Below, piece after piece: positions 23,609 to 31,481 of a DNA stretch of 64,000 nt. A program made the position numbers and the translations under genes. The stretch covers positions 186,001 through 250,000 of the forward strand of contig NZ_PXYG01000002.1 in assembly GCF_003012775.1 (NCBI RefSeq), written 5' to 3'. Origin of the DNA: Zobellella endophytica. GTDB taxonomy: Bacteria > Pseudomonadota > Gammaproteobacteria > Enterobacterales > Aeromonadaceae. Position 1 is the stretch's first letter. Every line of letters starts with the position of its first letter. The notes under the pieces were generated by a model that saw nothing but the letters and a program-made list of their open reading frames with translations, was not told the DNA's origin and did no database searches.

Positions 23609-25504
23609 ATGAATCTGGATGATATACGCACGCACATCAGCCGCCTGGACCGGGAGCTGCTGACCCTGCTGGCCAAACGCAAGACCCTGAGCCTGGACGT
23701 GGCCCGCGCCAAGCTGGAAAACCCGAGACCGATACGGGATCAGGAGCGGGAACAGGCCCTGCTGGTGGAGCTGGTCAATCAGGGCCGCCAGCTCGGCCTG
23801 GATGCCCATTACGTCACCCGGATCTACCACACCATCATCGAAGACTCGGTGCTGGCCCAGCAGGCGTTGCTGCAGGACCTGCTCAACCCGCAGGACAAGG
23901 CGCCCGCCATCAGCGTGGCCTTTCTCGGGCTCAAGGGCTCCTATTCCAACCTGGCGGCCCGCAAGTACCTGTCCCGCTTCCAGGCCGGCATCGTCGAGCA
24001 CAATTGCGAAACCTTCCAGCAGATCATCGATACCGTGGAATCCGGCCAGGCCCAGTACGGGGTGCTGCCCATCGAGAACACCAGTTCCGGCTCCATCAAC
24101 GATGTGTTCGATCTGATGCAGCACACCAGCCTGTCGATCGTCGGCGAGCTGACCCAGCCCATAGAGCACTGCCTGCTGGTGGCGGTGGACACCGACGTCT
24201 CCCGGCTGAAAACCCTGTATACCCACCCCCAGGTGTATCAGCAATGTTCCCAGTACCTGAAGACGCTGCCCGGGGTCAAGGTCGAGTTCTGCGCCGCCTC
24301 CTCCAACGCCATGGAGCTGGTGGCCAGCCTCAGGCGACCGGACGTCGGCGCCATGGGCAGTGCCGACGGCGGTGAGCTGCACGGGCTCAAGCCGCTGGTG
24401 CAGGGCCTGGCCAACCAGAAACAGAACATGACCCGCTTCATCGTGGTGGCGCGCAAGCCGATCGAAGTGGCCGAGCAGATCCCCGCCAGAACCAGCTTTA
24501 TCATGTCCACCGGCCAGCAGAGCGGTGCCCTGGTGGAAGCCCTGCTGGTGCTGCGCAGCCACGGCATCACCATGAGCAAGCTCGAATCCCGCCCGATCAT
24601 CGGCAATCCCTGGGAAGAGATGTTCTACGTGGACGTGGCCGCCAACGTCAACAGCCCCGAGATGCAGTCGGCGCTGAAGGAGCTCGGCCGCATCACCCGC
24701 TTTATCAAGGTGCTGGGCTGCTACCCCAGCGCCGAGGTGGCGCCGACCCGGATCCCGGCCAGGGCGCTCAACCAGCCGCATCCGCGGCGGGATGAAAAGG
24801 CACAGCCCCGCTACAGTCGGGACTACAAGCAAAGCGGTACCCGCTTGCAGGTCGGCCGCTTCTACCTGGGGGGCGACGATGCCCTGCTGATGGCCCGTCT
24901 GGCGCAGTGGCCCGGCGAGCAGCAGCTGCAGGAATATGCCCGCCGCCTGAAAGAAGCCGGTGGCCAGGTGCTGGCCGCGCCCTGCTTCGACAACGGCGAC
25001 CTCGCCCTGGGCGTAGAGCGCCTGCAGCAGTTGCGCAATATCGCCGCCCGCTTCGATCTGGCGGCCATGACCCGGGTCCGCCAGCCGGAAGAGCTGAACC
25101 GGGCGGCGGAGTCCATCGATCTGCTTCATATCGCCGCCGAGGAGGCCCGGCACAGCGATCTGCTCACCGCCGCCGGCCGCAGCACCCGGCCGGTACTGCT
25201 GGAGCAGCCGGGCGATGCCGACGGCTGGCTGGCGGCCGCCGAGGCCATTCTCGGCGAAGGCAACCAGCAGGTGGCCCTGCTGGACGGTCAAGGCCTCGGC
25301 GTGTCGCAATTGCTGGATCTGCAGCAACACACCCATCTGCCGCTGGTCAGCCTGCTGGCCGGCGACGCCGTCCTGCTGCCGGCGCTGGGCCACGCCCTGC
25401 GGGCAGCCGGCGTGCAGGGCTTCTGCCTCGAACTCGACGGCCGGGAGGAAGGCGACGCCCTGGCTCCCCTGCAGCAGCTGGCAGAGCGACTGTATCAGGA
25501 TTGA
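23609..25504 (+). CDS. pheA: PheA chorismate mutase/prephenate dehydratase fused to a degenerate DAHP synthase-like domain
   Basis: A 631-residue protein. Residues 1-90 are an AroQ chorismate mutase and 101-280 a prephenate dehydratase (FLGLKGSYSNLAA; catalytic MTRF at 274-277). Residues 295-371 form the ACT regulatory domain with the Phe-binding ESRP (326-329). E. coli PheA ends about here (386 residues). This protein continues with a linker and a domain at about 415-631 that follows type I-beta DAHP synthase in order: AAEEARHSDLLTAAGRSTRP, PVLLEQP, WLAAAEAILGEGNQQVALLD, HLPLVSLLAGDA, ALRAAGVQGFCLELDG. Positions that should be KPVLLKRG, CERG, DPSH and EVHP are all changed, so it is probably a pseudoenzyme. 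It is transcribed behind the pheL attenuator and has a strong terminator. Confidence 0.95.
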   Translation: MNLDDIRTHISRLDRELLTLLAKRKTLSLDVARAKLENPRPIRDQEREQALLVELVNQGRQLGLDAHYVTRIYHTIIEDSVLAQQALLQDLLNPQDKAPAISVAFLGLKGSYSNLAARKYLSRFQAGIVEHNCETFQQIIDTVESGQAQYGVLPIENTSSGSINDVFDLMQHTSLSIVGELTQPIEHCLLVAVDTDVSRLKTLYTHPQVYQQCSQYLKTLPGVKVEFCAASSNAMELVASLRRPDVGAMGSADGGELHGLKPLVQGLANQKQNMTRFIVVARKPIEVAEQIPARTSFIMSTGQQSGALVEALLVLRSHGITMSKLESRPIIGNPWEEMFYVDVAANVNSPEMQSALKELGRITRFIKVLGCYPSAEVAPTRIPARALNQPHPRRDEKAQPRYSRDYKQSGTRLQVGRFYLGGDDALLMARLAQWPGEQQLQEYARRLKEAGGQVLAAPCFDNGDLALGVERLQQLRNIAARFDLAAMTRVRQPEELNRAAESIDLLHIAAEEARHSDLLTAAGRSTRPVLLEQPGDADGWLAAAEAILGEGNQQVALLDGQGLGVSQLLDLQQHTHLPLVSLLAGDAVLLPALGHALRAAGVQGFCLELDGREEGDALAPLQQLAERLYQD

Positions 25505-25532
25505 CTTCCGCGGCATTGACGTATGTAAACGA

Positions 25533-25568
25533 GACGGGCCCGCAGTTGCGGGCCCGTCAGTTTGTTGA
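25533..25568 (+). terminator. Rho-independent terminator of pheA
   Basis: GACGGGCCCGC (25533-25543) and GCGGGCCCGTC (25548-25558), an 11-bp stem with a 4-base loop, followed by AGTTTGTTG. The T-run is interrupted but the stem is very stable. Confidence 0.8.
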
Positions 25569-25683
25569 GCAAGTGGCCTGTCATGACCGATGACCTCGGC
25601 CAAAGGACGCGACTATTCAGACCACAGTATGTCGGCGGAGGTGGCTCTGTTGCCTCTTGTCTACATTGCAACAGACAAACAAT

Positions 25684-25708
25684 CGATTGGTTAAATTTAA
25701 ACCAATCG
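25684..25708 (-). terminator. Possible terminator of tyrA
   Basis: CGATTGGTT (25684-25692) and AACCAATCG (25700-25708) form a 9-bp stem with a 7-base loop just behind the tyrA stop. The following ATTGTTTGT is only a partial T-run, so this is less certain. Confidence 0.45.
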
Positions 25709-25713
25709 GTGTT

Positions 25714-26844
25714 CTAGTCCGCATGATGGCGGCTGTCGTTGGCCTGGGCCAGCAACATCCGGCTTTCCTTGAGGAAGGTACCGGCATAATCGCCGAAGAA
25801 GTCGCTGACGGTTTCGAACTGCTGCACAAAGGCATCGCGCTTGCCGTTTTCCAGCTGTGCCAGCAGCTCGCCGAAACGGCGGTGATAGCGACGGATCATC
25901 TCCAAGTTGCGGGGCGACGACAGAATGATATCCGCGTAGAGCACCGGATCCTGGGCGAACAGCCGCCCCACCATCGCCAGCTCCAGCCGGTAGATGGGCG
26001 AACTCAGCCGCAGCAACTGGGACAGGTCCGCCTGCTCGGCACACAGGTGGGCGCCATAGGCGAAGCTGGTAAAGTGGCGCAGCGCCTGCACCAGGCTCAT
26101 GGCCTCGTCGTGATCGTCCGCCGTCACCGCCTGCAGCCGGGCACCCCAGATCCGCATCTGCGCCAGCAGCCACTCGTAGCGCTCGGCACCGCGGCCCTCG
26201 CAATAGATGATCACCTGCTTGGCCAGGCTGGACACATCGGGTCCGAACATCGGATGCAGCCCCAGCACGGGGCCGCCATGCGCCTTCATCATCGCCGCCA
26301 GCGGCTCGCTCTTGACGCTGGTCAGGTCCACCAGCAGGCAGTCGTCCGCCAGTGCCGGCAGCCGCTCGATCACCGCTATGGTCTGCTCGATGGGCACCGC
26401 AATCACCACCAGCCCAGCCCCGCTCAACAGGCTGTCGGCCTGCTCCCAGTCGCCTTTCTCCAGGATAGTGACCGGGTAGCCGGACAGGGTCAGCAGGTGG
26501 GCGAACAGGCCGCCCAGCTGGCCGGCACCGCCGATCACCACCGCCTTGCCCAGTTCGGGATTAACGCACTTGAATCCGGTGTCTTTCTCGCTGGCGTAAG
26601 ATTCGCGCATCGCCCGGCGCAGTACGTCTTCAATCAGATCCGGCGGCACTCCCCGAGCCTCGGCCTCGGCCCGGCGACGCGCCAGCATGGCGGCCTCCCG
26701 ATCCGGGGCATAGATGGGCACGCCCTGGCGGCTTTTTACTTCCCCCACCCCCGCCACCAGCTTCAACCGGCGCGCAAACAGTTCGACCAACTGCTGGTCG
26801 ACCTCATCAATCTGATCCCGCAGGACTTTTAATTCATCTACCAT
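25714..26844 (-). CDS. tyrA: TyrA chorismate mutase/prephenate dehydrogenase
   Basis: A 376-residue bifunctional enzyme that makes prephenate from chorismate and oxidises it to 4-hydroxyphenylpyruvate for tyrosine synthesis. The AroQ mutase domain spans about 1-90 ([38 protein letters not shown]). The NAD-binding motif [13 protein letters not shown] and [16 protein letters not shown] of the dehydrogenase follow, then the helical domain with [21 protein letters not shown] use the ATG at 26844, matching E. coli (MVxEL); an in-frame ATG at 26853 lies three codons upstream. It is the second gene of aroF-tyrA, but a terminator-like hairpin lies directly before it. Confidence 0.97.
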   Translation of the reverse strand: MVDELKVLRDQIDEVDQQLVELFARRLKLVAGVGEVKSRQGVPIYAPDREAAMLARRRAEAEARGVPPDLIEDVLRRAMRESYASEKDTGFKCVNPELGKAVVIGGAGQLGGLFAHLLTLSGYPVTILEKGDWEQADSLLSGAGLVVIAVPIEQTIAVIERLPALADDCLLVDLTSVKSEPLAAMMKAHGGPVLGLHPMFGPDVSSLAKQVIIYCEGRGAERYEWLLAQMRIWGARLQAVTADDHDEAMSLVQALRHFTSFAYGAHLCAEQADLSQLLRLSSPIYRLELAMVGRLFAQDPVLYADIILSSPRNLEMIRRYHRRFGELLAQLENGKRDAFVQQFETVSDFFGDYAGTFLKESRMLLAQANDSRHHAD

Positions 26845-26860
26845 TGGTCCCATCCCAATA

Positions 26861-26893
26861 AAAAAAGCACCGGCCCATCCCGGACCCGGTGCT
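26861..26893 (-). terminator. Terminator between aroF and tyrA
   Basis: On the minus strand AGCACCGG (26893-26886) pairs with CCGGTGCT (26873-26866), followed by a run of T (26866-26860). It sits 17 bases upstream of the tyrA start, so it should reduce or condition read-through from aroF into tyrA. Confidence 0.7.
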
Positions 26894-26980
26894 CTATTAT
26901 GCCCGCGATTCGTCAGCGGTTACAGCGGCCGTGGCCACCGGACCCCCTCGCGGTGCCGGTGGCCCATTATGCCTGCGATT
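26886..26980 (-). repeat. Duplicated hairpin cassette in the aroF-tyrA spacer
   Basis: Two copies of a 25-base segment (26886-26910 and 26956-26980) are identical at 21 positions; both contain ATTATGCC-GCGATT and one arm of a hairpin. The copy next to tyrA has a T-run and acts as a terminator. The copy next to aroF has a 9-bp stem (26933-26941 with 26956-26964) without a T-run. It looks like a tandem duplication of a terminator in which one copy has decayed. Confidence 0.65.
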
Positions 26981-28053
26981 TATTTATCGAGTCGAGCCTT
27001 GAGCGGTCCGGCCAGCTGCTGATGGCACCGGGCCAGCAGTTGGTCGGTGGTGTCCCAGCCGATGCAGGCATCGGTGATGGACACCCCGTAGCGCATGTCG
27101 CTCTTGGGCTGCTCGCTCGACTGGTTACCCTCGGCAAGGTGCGATTCCAGCATGATACCGATGATCGACTCATTGCCTTCCTGGATCTGGTGCACCACGT
27201 TCTCCGCCACCAGCGGCTGCAGGCTGTAGTCCTTGTTGGAGTTGCCGTGGCTGCAATCCACCACCAGGCTCGGCGCCAGCTTGGCGGACACCATGGCCTT
27301 TTCCGCCAGGGAGACATTGACCGAATCGTAGTTGGGCTGCTTGCCGCCGCGCAGTATCACATGGCCGTCCGGATTACCCTGGGTCACCAACAGCGCCACC
27401 TGCCCTTCCTGGTTGATGCCCATGAAGGCGTGGGGCTCGGCCGCCGCCTTCATGGCGTTGATGGCGGTGCCCAGATTACCGTCGGTGCCGTTTTTGAAGC
27501 CGACCGGCATCGACAGTCCGGAGGCCATCTCCCGGTGGGTCTGGGATTCGGTGGTGCGGGCACCGATGGCCGACCAGGAGAACAGCTCGGCCAGGTATTG
27601 GGGGCTGATCGGATCCAGCGCTTCGGTGGCCAGCGGCAGTTCCAGCTCGGCCAGCCAGCACAGCAGTTCGCGCGCCTTGTGCAGGCCCAGTTCGATGTCG
27701 AAGGTGCCGTCCAGGTGAGGATCGTTGATAAAGCCTTTCCAACCGACGGTGGTGCGCGGCTTCTCGAAATAGACGCGCATCACGATATAAAGGCTGTCAC
27801 GGTAGTCATCATGCAGTTTCTTGAGGCGGGTTGCGTACTCTTTGGCTGCGTCCATATCGTGAATCGAGCAGGGACCACAGATCACCAGCAGGCGGTGATC
27901 CTTGCGATGAATAATATCGGAGATGGTCTGCCGGGCCTGGCCGATGAAACCCAGGGCCCGGTCGGAGATCGGCAGCTTGGCCTTCAGCTCCGCCGGGGTG
28001 ATCATCACCTTCTCGGATTGGATATGAATATTATTCAATGTGTCTTTCTGCAT
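26980..28053 (-). CDS. aroF: AroF 3-deoxy-7-phosphoheptulonate (DAHP) synthase
   Basis: A 357-residue type I-alpha DAHP synthase closest to the tyrosine-sensitive E. coli AroF (356 residues, start MQKDxLNN). It condenses phosphoenolpyruvate with erythrose 4-phosphate, the first step of the shikimate pathway. Active-site segments are intact: CGPCSIHD, EKPRTTVGWKG, SWSAIGARTTESQTHRE and DCSHGNSNKD. The ATG at 28053 has GAGG 9 bases upstream and fits AroF; an upstream in-frame start would place the protein over the TyrR box. It is followed by tyrA, as in E. coli. Confidence 0.96.
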   Translation of the reverse strand: MQKDTLNNIHIQSEKVMITPAELKAKLPISDRALGFIGQARQTISDIIHRKDHRLLVICGPCSIHDMDAAKEYATRLKKLHDDYRDSLYIVMRVYFEKPRTTVGWKGFINDPHLDGTFDIELGLHKARELLCWLAELELPLATEALDPISPQYLAELFSWSAIGARTTESQTHREMASGLSMPVGFKNGTDGNLGTAINAMKAAAEPHAFMGINQEGQVALLVTQGNPDGHVILRGGKQPNYDSVNVSLAEKAMVSAKLAPSLVVDCSHGNSNKDYSLQPLVAENVVHQIQEGNESIIGIMLESHLAEGNQSSEQPKSDMRYGVSITDACIGWDTTDQLLARCHQQLAGPLKARLDK

Positions 28054-28068
28054 GATGACATCCTCACT

Positions 28069-28086
28069 TGTAAACAAATCATTACA
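28069..28086 (-). promoter_or_regulatory. TyrR box upstream of aroF
   Basis: TGTAAA-CAAATC-ATTACA matches the TyrR consensus TGTAAA-N6-TTTACA in 11 of 12 defined positions. It lies 16 bases upstream of the aroF start, directly before the ribosome site, as expected for repression by tyrosine. The regulator gene is not in the window. Confidence 0.6.
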
Positions 28087-28101
28087 ACCAAACTTAAAGA
28101 A

Positions 28102-28132
28102 AAATCATCACTTATTTGACATATGATGATTT
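28102..28132. promoter_or_regulatory. Inverted repeat in the aroF control region
   Basis: AAATCATCA (28102-28110) and TGATGATTT (28124-28132) form 9-base perfect arms with 13 bases between. The centre is about 65 bases before the aroF start. It does not fit the TyrR consensus; the binding protein is unknown. Confidence 0.3.
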
Positions 28133-28294
28133 CTCTCTTACGCAACCGCCTTCACCATACCAAGGCTGGGCCGGCTTGCAAAGCGCTGATGGGAACCAAA
28201 GGCCGGTTATTTTTCCGCACGCAGGCCGAATGAGCAGAAAAGAGCCAGAATAGGGCGATGGAAGGCATATACTTGGGGCAGGAGAGGAGCGCTT

Positions 28295-28579
28295 ATGAAC
28301 GAACATGAATACCGGCAACTGGTGGCCAGCTTTCGGCGGATCCTCGATCACTACGCCGTCGACTACCGCCAGAGCCCGCCGTCCTACAATAACGATACCC
28401 TCTACGATCACCAGTGCCGGCTGATCGTGGAGGAAGTGAGCCGCAGCTGGCTGGCCCACTACGGCCACCAGCCCAGCCCGCAGCTGCTGCAGCGGGCGCT
28501 GTTCAGCGCCGAGCAGAGCCGGCGCTTCGCCCCGCCCTGGTACCGGAAATGGCTGCGCCGCTGGCAGGGCCGCCGCTGA
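28295..28579 (+). CDS. Small protein of unknown function
   Basis: A 94-residue soluble protein that I do not recognise. It starts MNEHEYRQLVASFRRILDHY, has a central NNDTLYDHQCRLIVEEVSRSW and ends in a basic, Trp-rich tail (PPWYRKWLRRWQGRR). It is predicted mostly helical, with no signal peptide or membrane segment. A GGAGAGGAG ribosome site 7 bases before the ATG and a TATACT -10-like hexamer at 28268-28273 support expression. The next gene, a DUF502 gene, follows on the same strand after 113 bases. The tail could contact nucleic acid or membrane surfaces; this is only a guess from composition. Confidence 0.7.
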   Translation: MNEHEYRQLVASFRRILDHYAVDYRQSPPSYNNDTLYDHQCRLIVEEVSRSWLAHYGHQPSPQLLQRALFSAEQSRRFAPPWYRKWLRRWQGRR

Positions 28580-28692
28580 CCCGGAGCGCCGCCACCGCCC
28601 GCGACCCCGCCTGACTCAACCCCGCAGCGGGAGGACTATCATTAGTCCCAGTATCTGCCATCATGACGCCTCACCCAACAAGGATGCCCAGA

Positions 28693-29286
28693 ATGCAACG
28701 CTTCGTCCGCTTTTTCTTCCAGGGGCTGCTGATCCTGCTGCCTTTCGTGCTGACCATCTACCTGGTCTACCTGATCTTCAACATGCTCAACGAAACCCTG
28801 TTTTCCGCCCTCGGCTCCCTGCTGGGCATGATATTCCCGGCCCTGGAGGCGGGCTGGATCTCGGATCTGGCCGGCGGCCTGGTGACCCTGGCGCTGATCA
28901 TCCTCACCGGCATGTTCGCCTCCTTCTACCTGGGCCGTTTCTTCCTGTCGCTGTTCGACAGTATCCTGACCCGGATCCCGTTGGTGAAGCTGCTCTACCA
29001 TTCGCTGCAGGACCTGTTCAACGCCCTGCTCGGCGACAACAAGCGTTTCGACAAGCCGGTGGCGGTCAGCCTGATGCAGGGAGAGCTGATGCTGCTGGGC
29101 TTTATCACCCGGGAAGACATGGAGGAGTTCGGACTGAAGGACAAGGTGGCGGTCTACCTGCCCCAGTCCTACAACTTTGCCGGCAACCTGGTGATCGTGG
29201 ACAAGGACAAGATCCAGCCGCTGGCAGCCGGCGCCAGCAAGGTCACCACCTTTATCGTCAGCGGCGGGGTGACCGGCAAGCCCTGA
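28693..29286 (+). CDS. DUF502 inner-membrane protein
   Basis: A 197-residue protein with two N-terminal membrane helices (FFFQGLLILLPFVLTIYLVY and GLVTLALIILTGMFASFYLG) and a C-terminal soluble domain. RIPLVKLLYHSLQDL and the later VYLPQSYNFAGNLVIVDKDK with GGVTGKP are DUF502 hallmarks. Function is not established; homologues are widespread and often near envelope genes. The ATG at 28693 is preferred because AAGGA lies at 28680-28684 with proper spacing; two ATGs further upstream (28663, 28684) are also in frame. Confidence 0.85.
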   Translation: MQRFVRFFFQGLLILLPFVLTIYLVYLIFNMLNETLFSALGSLLGMIFPALEAGWISDLAGGLVTLALIILTGMFASFYLGRFFLSLFDSILTRIPLVKLLYHSLQDLFNALLGDNKRFDKPVAVSLMQGELMLLGFITREDMEEFGLKDKVAVYLPQSYNFAGNLVIVDKDKIQPLAAGASKVTTFIVSGGVTGKP

Positions 29287-29292
29287 CGGGAG

Positions 29293-29382
29293 CTGGAAGC
29301 TGGAAGCTGGAAGCTGGAAGCTGGAAGCTGGAAGCTGGAAGCTGGAAAGGAGTTTGAAGCCTCCTTCTTCCGGCTTCAAGCT
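29293..29382. repeat. Heptanucleotide (CTGGAAG) array with downstream conserved tail
   Basis: Seven perfect CTGGAAG units at 29293-29341 plus one variant (CTGGAAA). After a short gap a 19-base tail (29364-29382, CTTCTTCCGGCTTCAAGCT) follows. The same tail occurs at 37480-37498 behind a 12-unit array. TTGAAGCC and GGCTTCAA around 29354-29379 can form a hairpin. The array sits in the 115-base gap between two converging genes (DUF502 and mlaA). Confidence 0.9.
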
Positions 29383-29401
29383 GCTGGCTTACCGCTCTCT
29401 T

Positions 29402-30193
29402 TTACCCGTCGATCTCGTCCATAAAGTCGGACAGATCCTCGTCGTCCGACACGGCGCCGGCCTCCCGGCCCACCTTGGTCGCCTGGTATTGCAGGTAGAA
29501 ATCCTTGGTCAGACCATAGGGGTCGAGCGAGTTGTCGATGATGCTCTCGCGCTCGATCAGCTGGCTGCGATCGTAGAGGCCCATCAGCGCCCACTTGCCG
29601 GCACGCATGGCGAACGTCATCACGTCATAAGGGAAGTACAGCGAATCCACCACATCCCCCGACAGCTGACGCAGCGTGGTCGGCCCCATCAGCGGCACCA
29701 TCAGGTAGGGACCGTCCTCGATGCCCAATCCCCCCATCACCTGGCTGAAGTCCTTGGGCCGGGGCGGCAGCGACACCTTCTCCGCCACGTCGAAAAACCC
29801 CAGCACCCCGACGGTGCTGTTGAGCCCGAAACGGGCCAGGTTGGTGCCCGCCCCCGGAATATCCCCGCTCACCAGGTGGTTGACGAAGCTGGCCGGCTCC
29901 TCCAGGTTCAGCATCATGTTCTGCACCCCTTCCTTCAGCGGATCCGCCACATAGTCCGCATAACCGTGCACTACCGGCCGCACCGCATACGGCTCCAGCA
30001 GGTCATAGTTGATCACCCAGGCGGCCCGGTTCACCGGCTCGAAGGGATCCCGGGGATCGTTGGCCGTCGCCCTGGCGTAGTCCGCCGGCTTGGCGGAGGA
30101 AAAGGGATCATTGACCCGGGGCTGCTCTACGCCCTGGTGCGCGGCACAACCGCTCATCATCAACCCGGCAGATAACATCAGCACTCGCCACAT
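29402..30193 (-). CDS. mlaA: MlaA outer-membrane lipid-asymmetry lipoprotein (VacJ)
   Basis: A 263-residue lipoprotein (MWRVLMLSAGLMMSGC, lipobox MSGC). The body is typical MlaA: NDPRDPFEPVNRAAWVINYD, LNLEEPASFVNHLVSGD, RFGLNSTVGVLGFFDVAEK and GPYLMVPLMGPTTLR. It removes mislocalised phospholipids from the outer leaflet of the outer membrane and passes them to MlaC. The acidic C-terminal tail (SDDEDLSDFMDEIDG) is longer than in E. coli MlaA. The mlaFEDCB genes are not nearby, which is usual. It is divided from ccmI by a 75-base spacer that contains a hairpin. Confidence 0.95.
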   Translation of the reverse strand: MWRVLMLSAGLMMSGCAAHQGVEQPRVNDPFSSAKPADYARATANDPRDPFEPVNRAAWVINYDLLEPYAVRPVVHGYADYVADPLKEGVQNMMLNLEEPASFVNHLVSGDIPGAGTNLARFGLNSTVGVLGFFDVAEKVSLPPRPKDFSQVMGGLGIEDGPYLMVPLMGPTTLRQLSGDVVDSLYFPYDVMTFAMRAGKWALMGLYDRSQLIERESIIDNSLDPYGLTKDFYLQYQATKVGREAGAVSDDEDLSDFMDEIDG

Positions 30194-30236
30194 CGTCGTA
30201 ACCCTTTGTTTTATTGTTATTGCTTTATCCAGTGTA

Positions 30237-30262
30237 GGCCGCCCGGCCGCTGACGGGCGGCC
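30237..30262 (-). terminator. Possible terminator at the end of the ccm operon
   Basis: GGCCGCCCG (30237-30245) and CGGGCGGCC (30254-30262) make a 9-bp GC-only stem with an 8-base loop, just after the ccmI stop. There is no T-run, so it could be only a 3' stabilising hairpin. Confidence 0.4.
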
Positions 30263-30268
30263 GATTCG

Positions 30269-31480
30269 CTATAGCGGGGTATCGATCATCACCGCTATCC
30301 GGCGATCCTCTTCGGTGCCGAGGGCCACGCTGCGACCTTCCCAGGCGTCGGTACTGTCGGCCACGTTGCCACTGGGCGCCAGGCGGGCCTTGATGATCAC
30401 CGCCTCCCGACCGCTCAGGTTGTTCTCCGCCACCATGGCATCCGCATTGGACAGGGTGATGGTCAGCGGAAAGGCCGGCTGCTCGATGCGCCGGGCCACC
30501 AGCGGCATCTCGCCGCCCTCGGCATCCACCGCGAACACGAACAGCACGGCGCCCGGATGGTAGGGTACCGCGCTGGCGGTGTTGATCTCCACCTCGTAGC
30601 GGGGCCCGGCCACCGGCGTGGCGTCGGCCGCGGCCAGCCGCTGCTCGGCGAAGGCGATGGAGCGCTCTATCATCACATGGCGCGGGTTGTCCGGCGACAT
30701 CCGCGCCAGCATGTCGCGCCAACGTTCGGCGGCGGTGGCATAGTCGTCCTGCTGCAACGCCATGAAGGCGAACACCGACCAGGCTTCCAGGTTGTCCGGA
30801 TCCCGGGCCAGCGTTTCCTTGATCAGGCCTTCGGCCCGCAGGGTCTCGCCGGTCATGGCCAGGGCCTCCGCATAGGGCACCACCACGGCGCCGGTATCGT
30901 CGGTCAGCCCGAGCGCCTTCTCCAGGGATTCCCTGGCGGTTTCGCCGTCGCGCATCTCCAGCGCCAGCCGGCCCAGCAGCAGCCAGCCGCGGTAGTCGTC
31001 CCCCTGCTGGTGCAGGCGGGTACGCAGCGCCAGCATCAGCTCGCGCACGTCCTGCTCGGTCACGCTCTCGTCCTGCTCCACCAGCACCCGGCGGGACAGC
31101 TCCGCCAGCCGCCCGCTGGCGTCCTGCCACTGGGCCACTTCCCGATGGGCGCCGATCTGCCAGTAGCCGGCATAGGCGATCACCAACACCATCAGCACCG
31201 CCGGCAGCCACAGCAGCGGGCTGCGCCGGCGTTGCAGCGCCGGCTCCGGCACCACGTCGTCCAGCAGGCTCTTTTGCAGTTCCAGCCGGGCCGACTCACT
31301 GTCTTCCAGCAGGCCCTGTTCACGGTCCTGCTCCAGTTCTCGCAGCCGCTGTCGATACAGCCGGGTATTGAGCTCGTTACGGCTCGCGACGGACTCGATC
31401 CGGCCACGCAGCAGGGGCAACACTATCACCAGCACCAGCAGGGCGGTCAGCCCGGCGCTGAAGATCCAGAATAAGGTCAT
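30269..31480 (-). CDS. ccmI: CcmI cytochrome c maturation protein
   Basis: A 403-residue protein. Two membrane helices (about 4-24 and 93-112, WLPAVLMVLVIAYAGYWQIG) flank a leucine-zipper-like cytoplasmic loop rich in Arg/Glu. The periplasmic part holds TPR-like repeats (YRGWLLLGRLALEMRDGETA; LEAWSVFAFMALQQDDYATA) that hold the C-terminus of apocytochrome c. In E. coli this part is fused to CcmH; here it is a separate gene, as in Pseudomonas and Rhodobacter. It starts 1 base after the ccmH stop. Confidence 0.93.
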   Translation of the reverse strand: MTLFWIFSAGLTALLVLVIVLPLLRGRIESVASRNELNTRLYRQRLRELEQDREQGLLEDSESARLELQKSLLDDVVPEPALQRRRSPLLWLPAVLMVLVIAYAGYWQIGAHREVAQWQDASGRLAELSRRVLVEQDESVTEQDVRELMLALRTRLHQQGDDYRGWLLLGRLALEMRDGETARESLEKALGLTDDTGAVVVPYAEALAMTGETLRAEGLIKETLARDPDNLEAWSVFAFMALQQDDYATAAERWRDMLARMSPDNPRHVMIERSIAFAEQRLAAADATPVAGPRYEVEINTASAVPYHPGAVLFVFAVDAEGGEMPLVARRIEQPAFPLTITLSNADAMVAENNLSGREAVIIKARLAPSGNVADSTDAWEGRSVALGTEEDRRIAVMIDTPL

Positions 31481-31481
31481 A

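Noticed and set aside
25714-28053. Whether the aromatic cluster is horizontally acquired
   Set aside because: Base composition and the E. coli-like order (raiA-pheL-pheA / tyrA-aroF) are those of the surrounding core genome.
29293-29346. Possible CRISPR array at the heptamer repeats
   Set aside because: Units are 7 bases without spacers and there are no cas genes.
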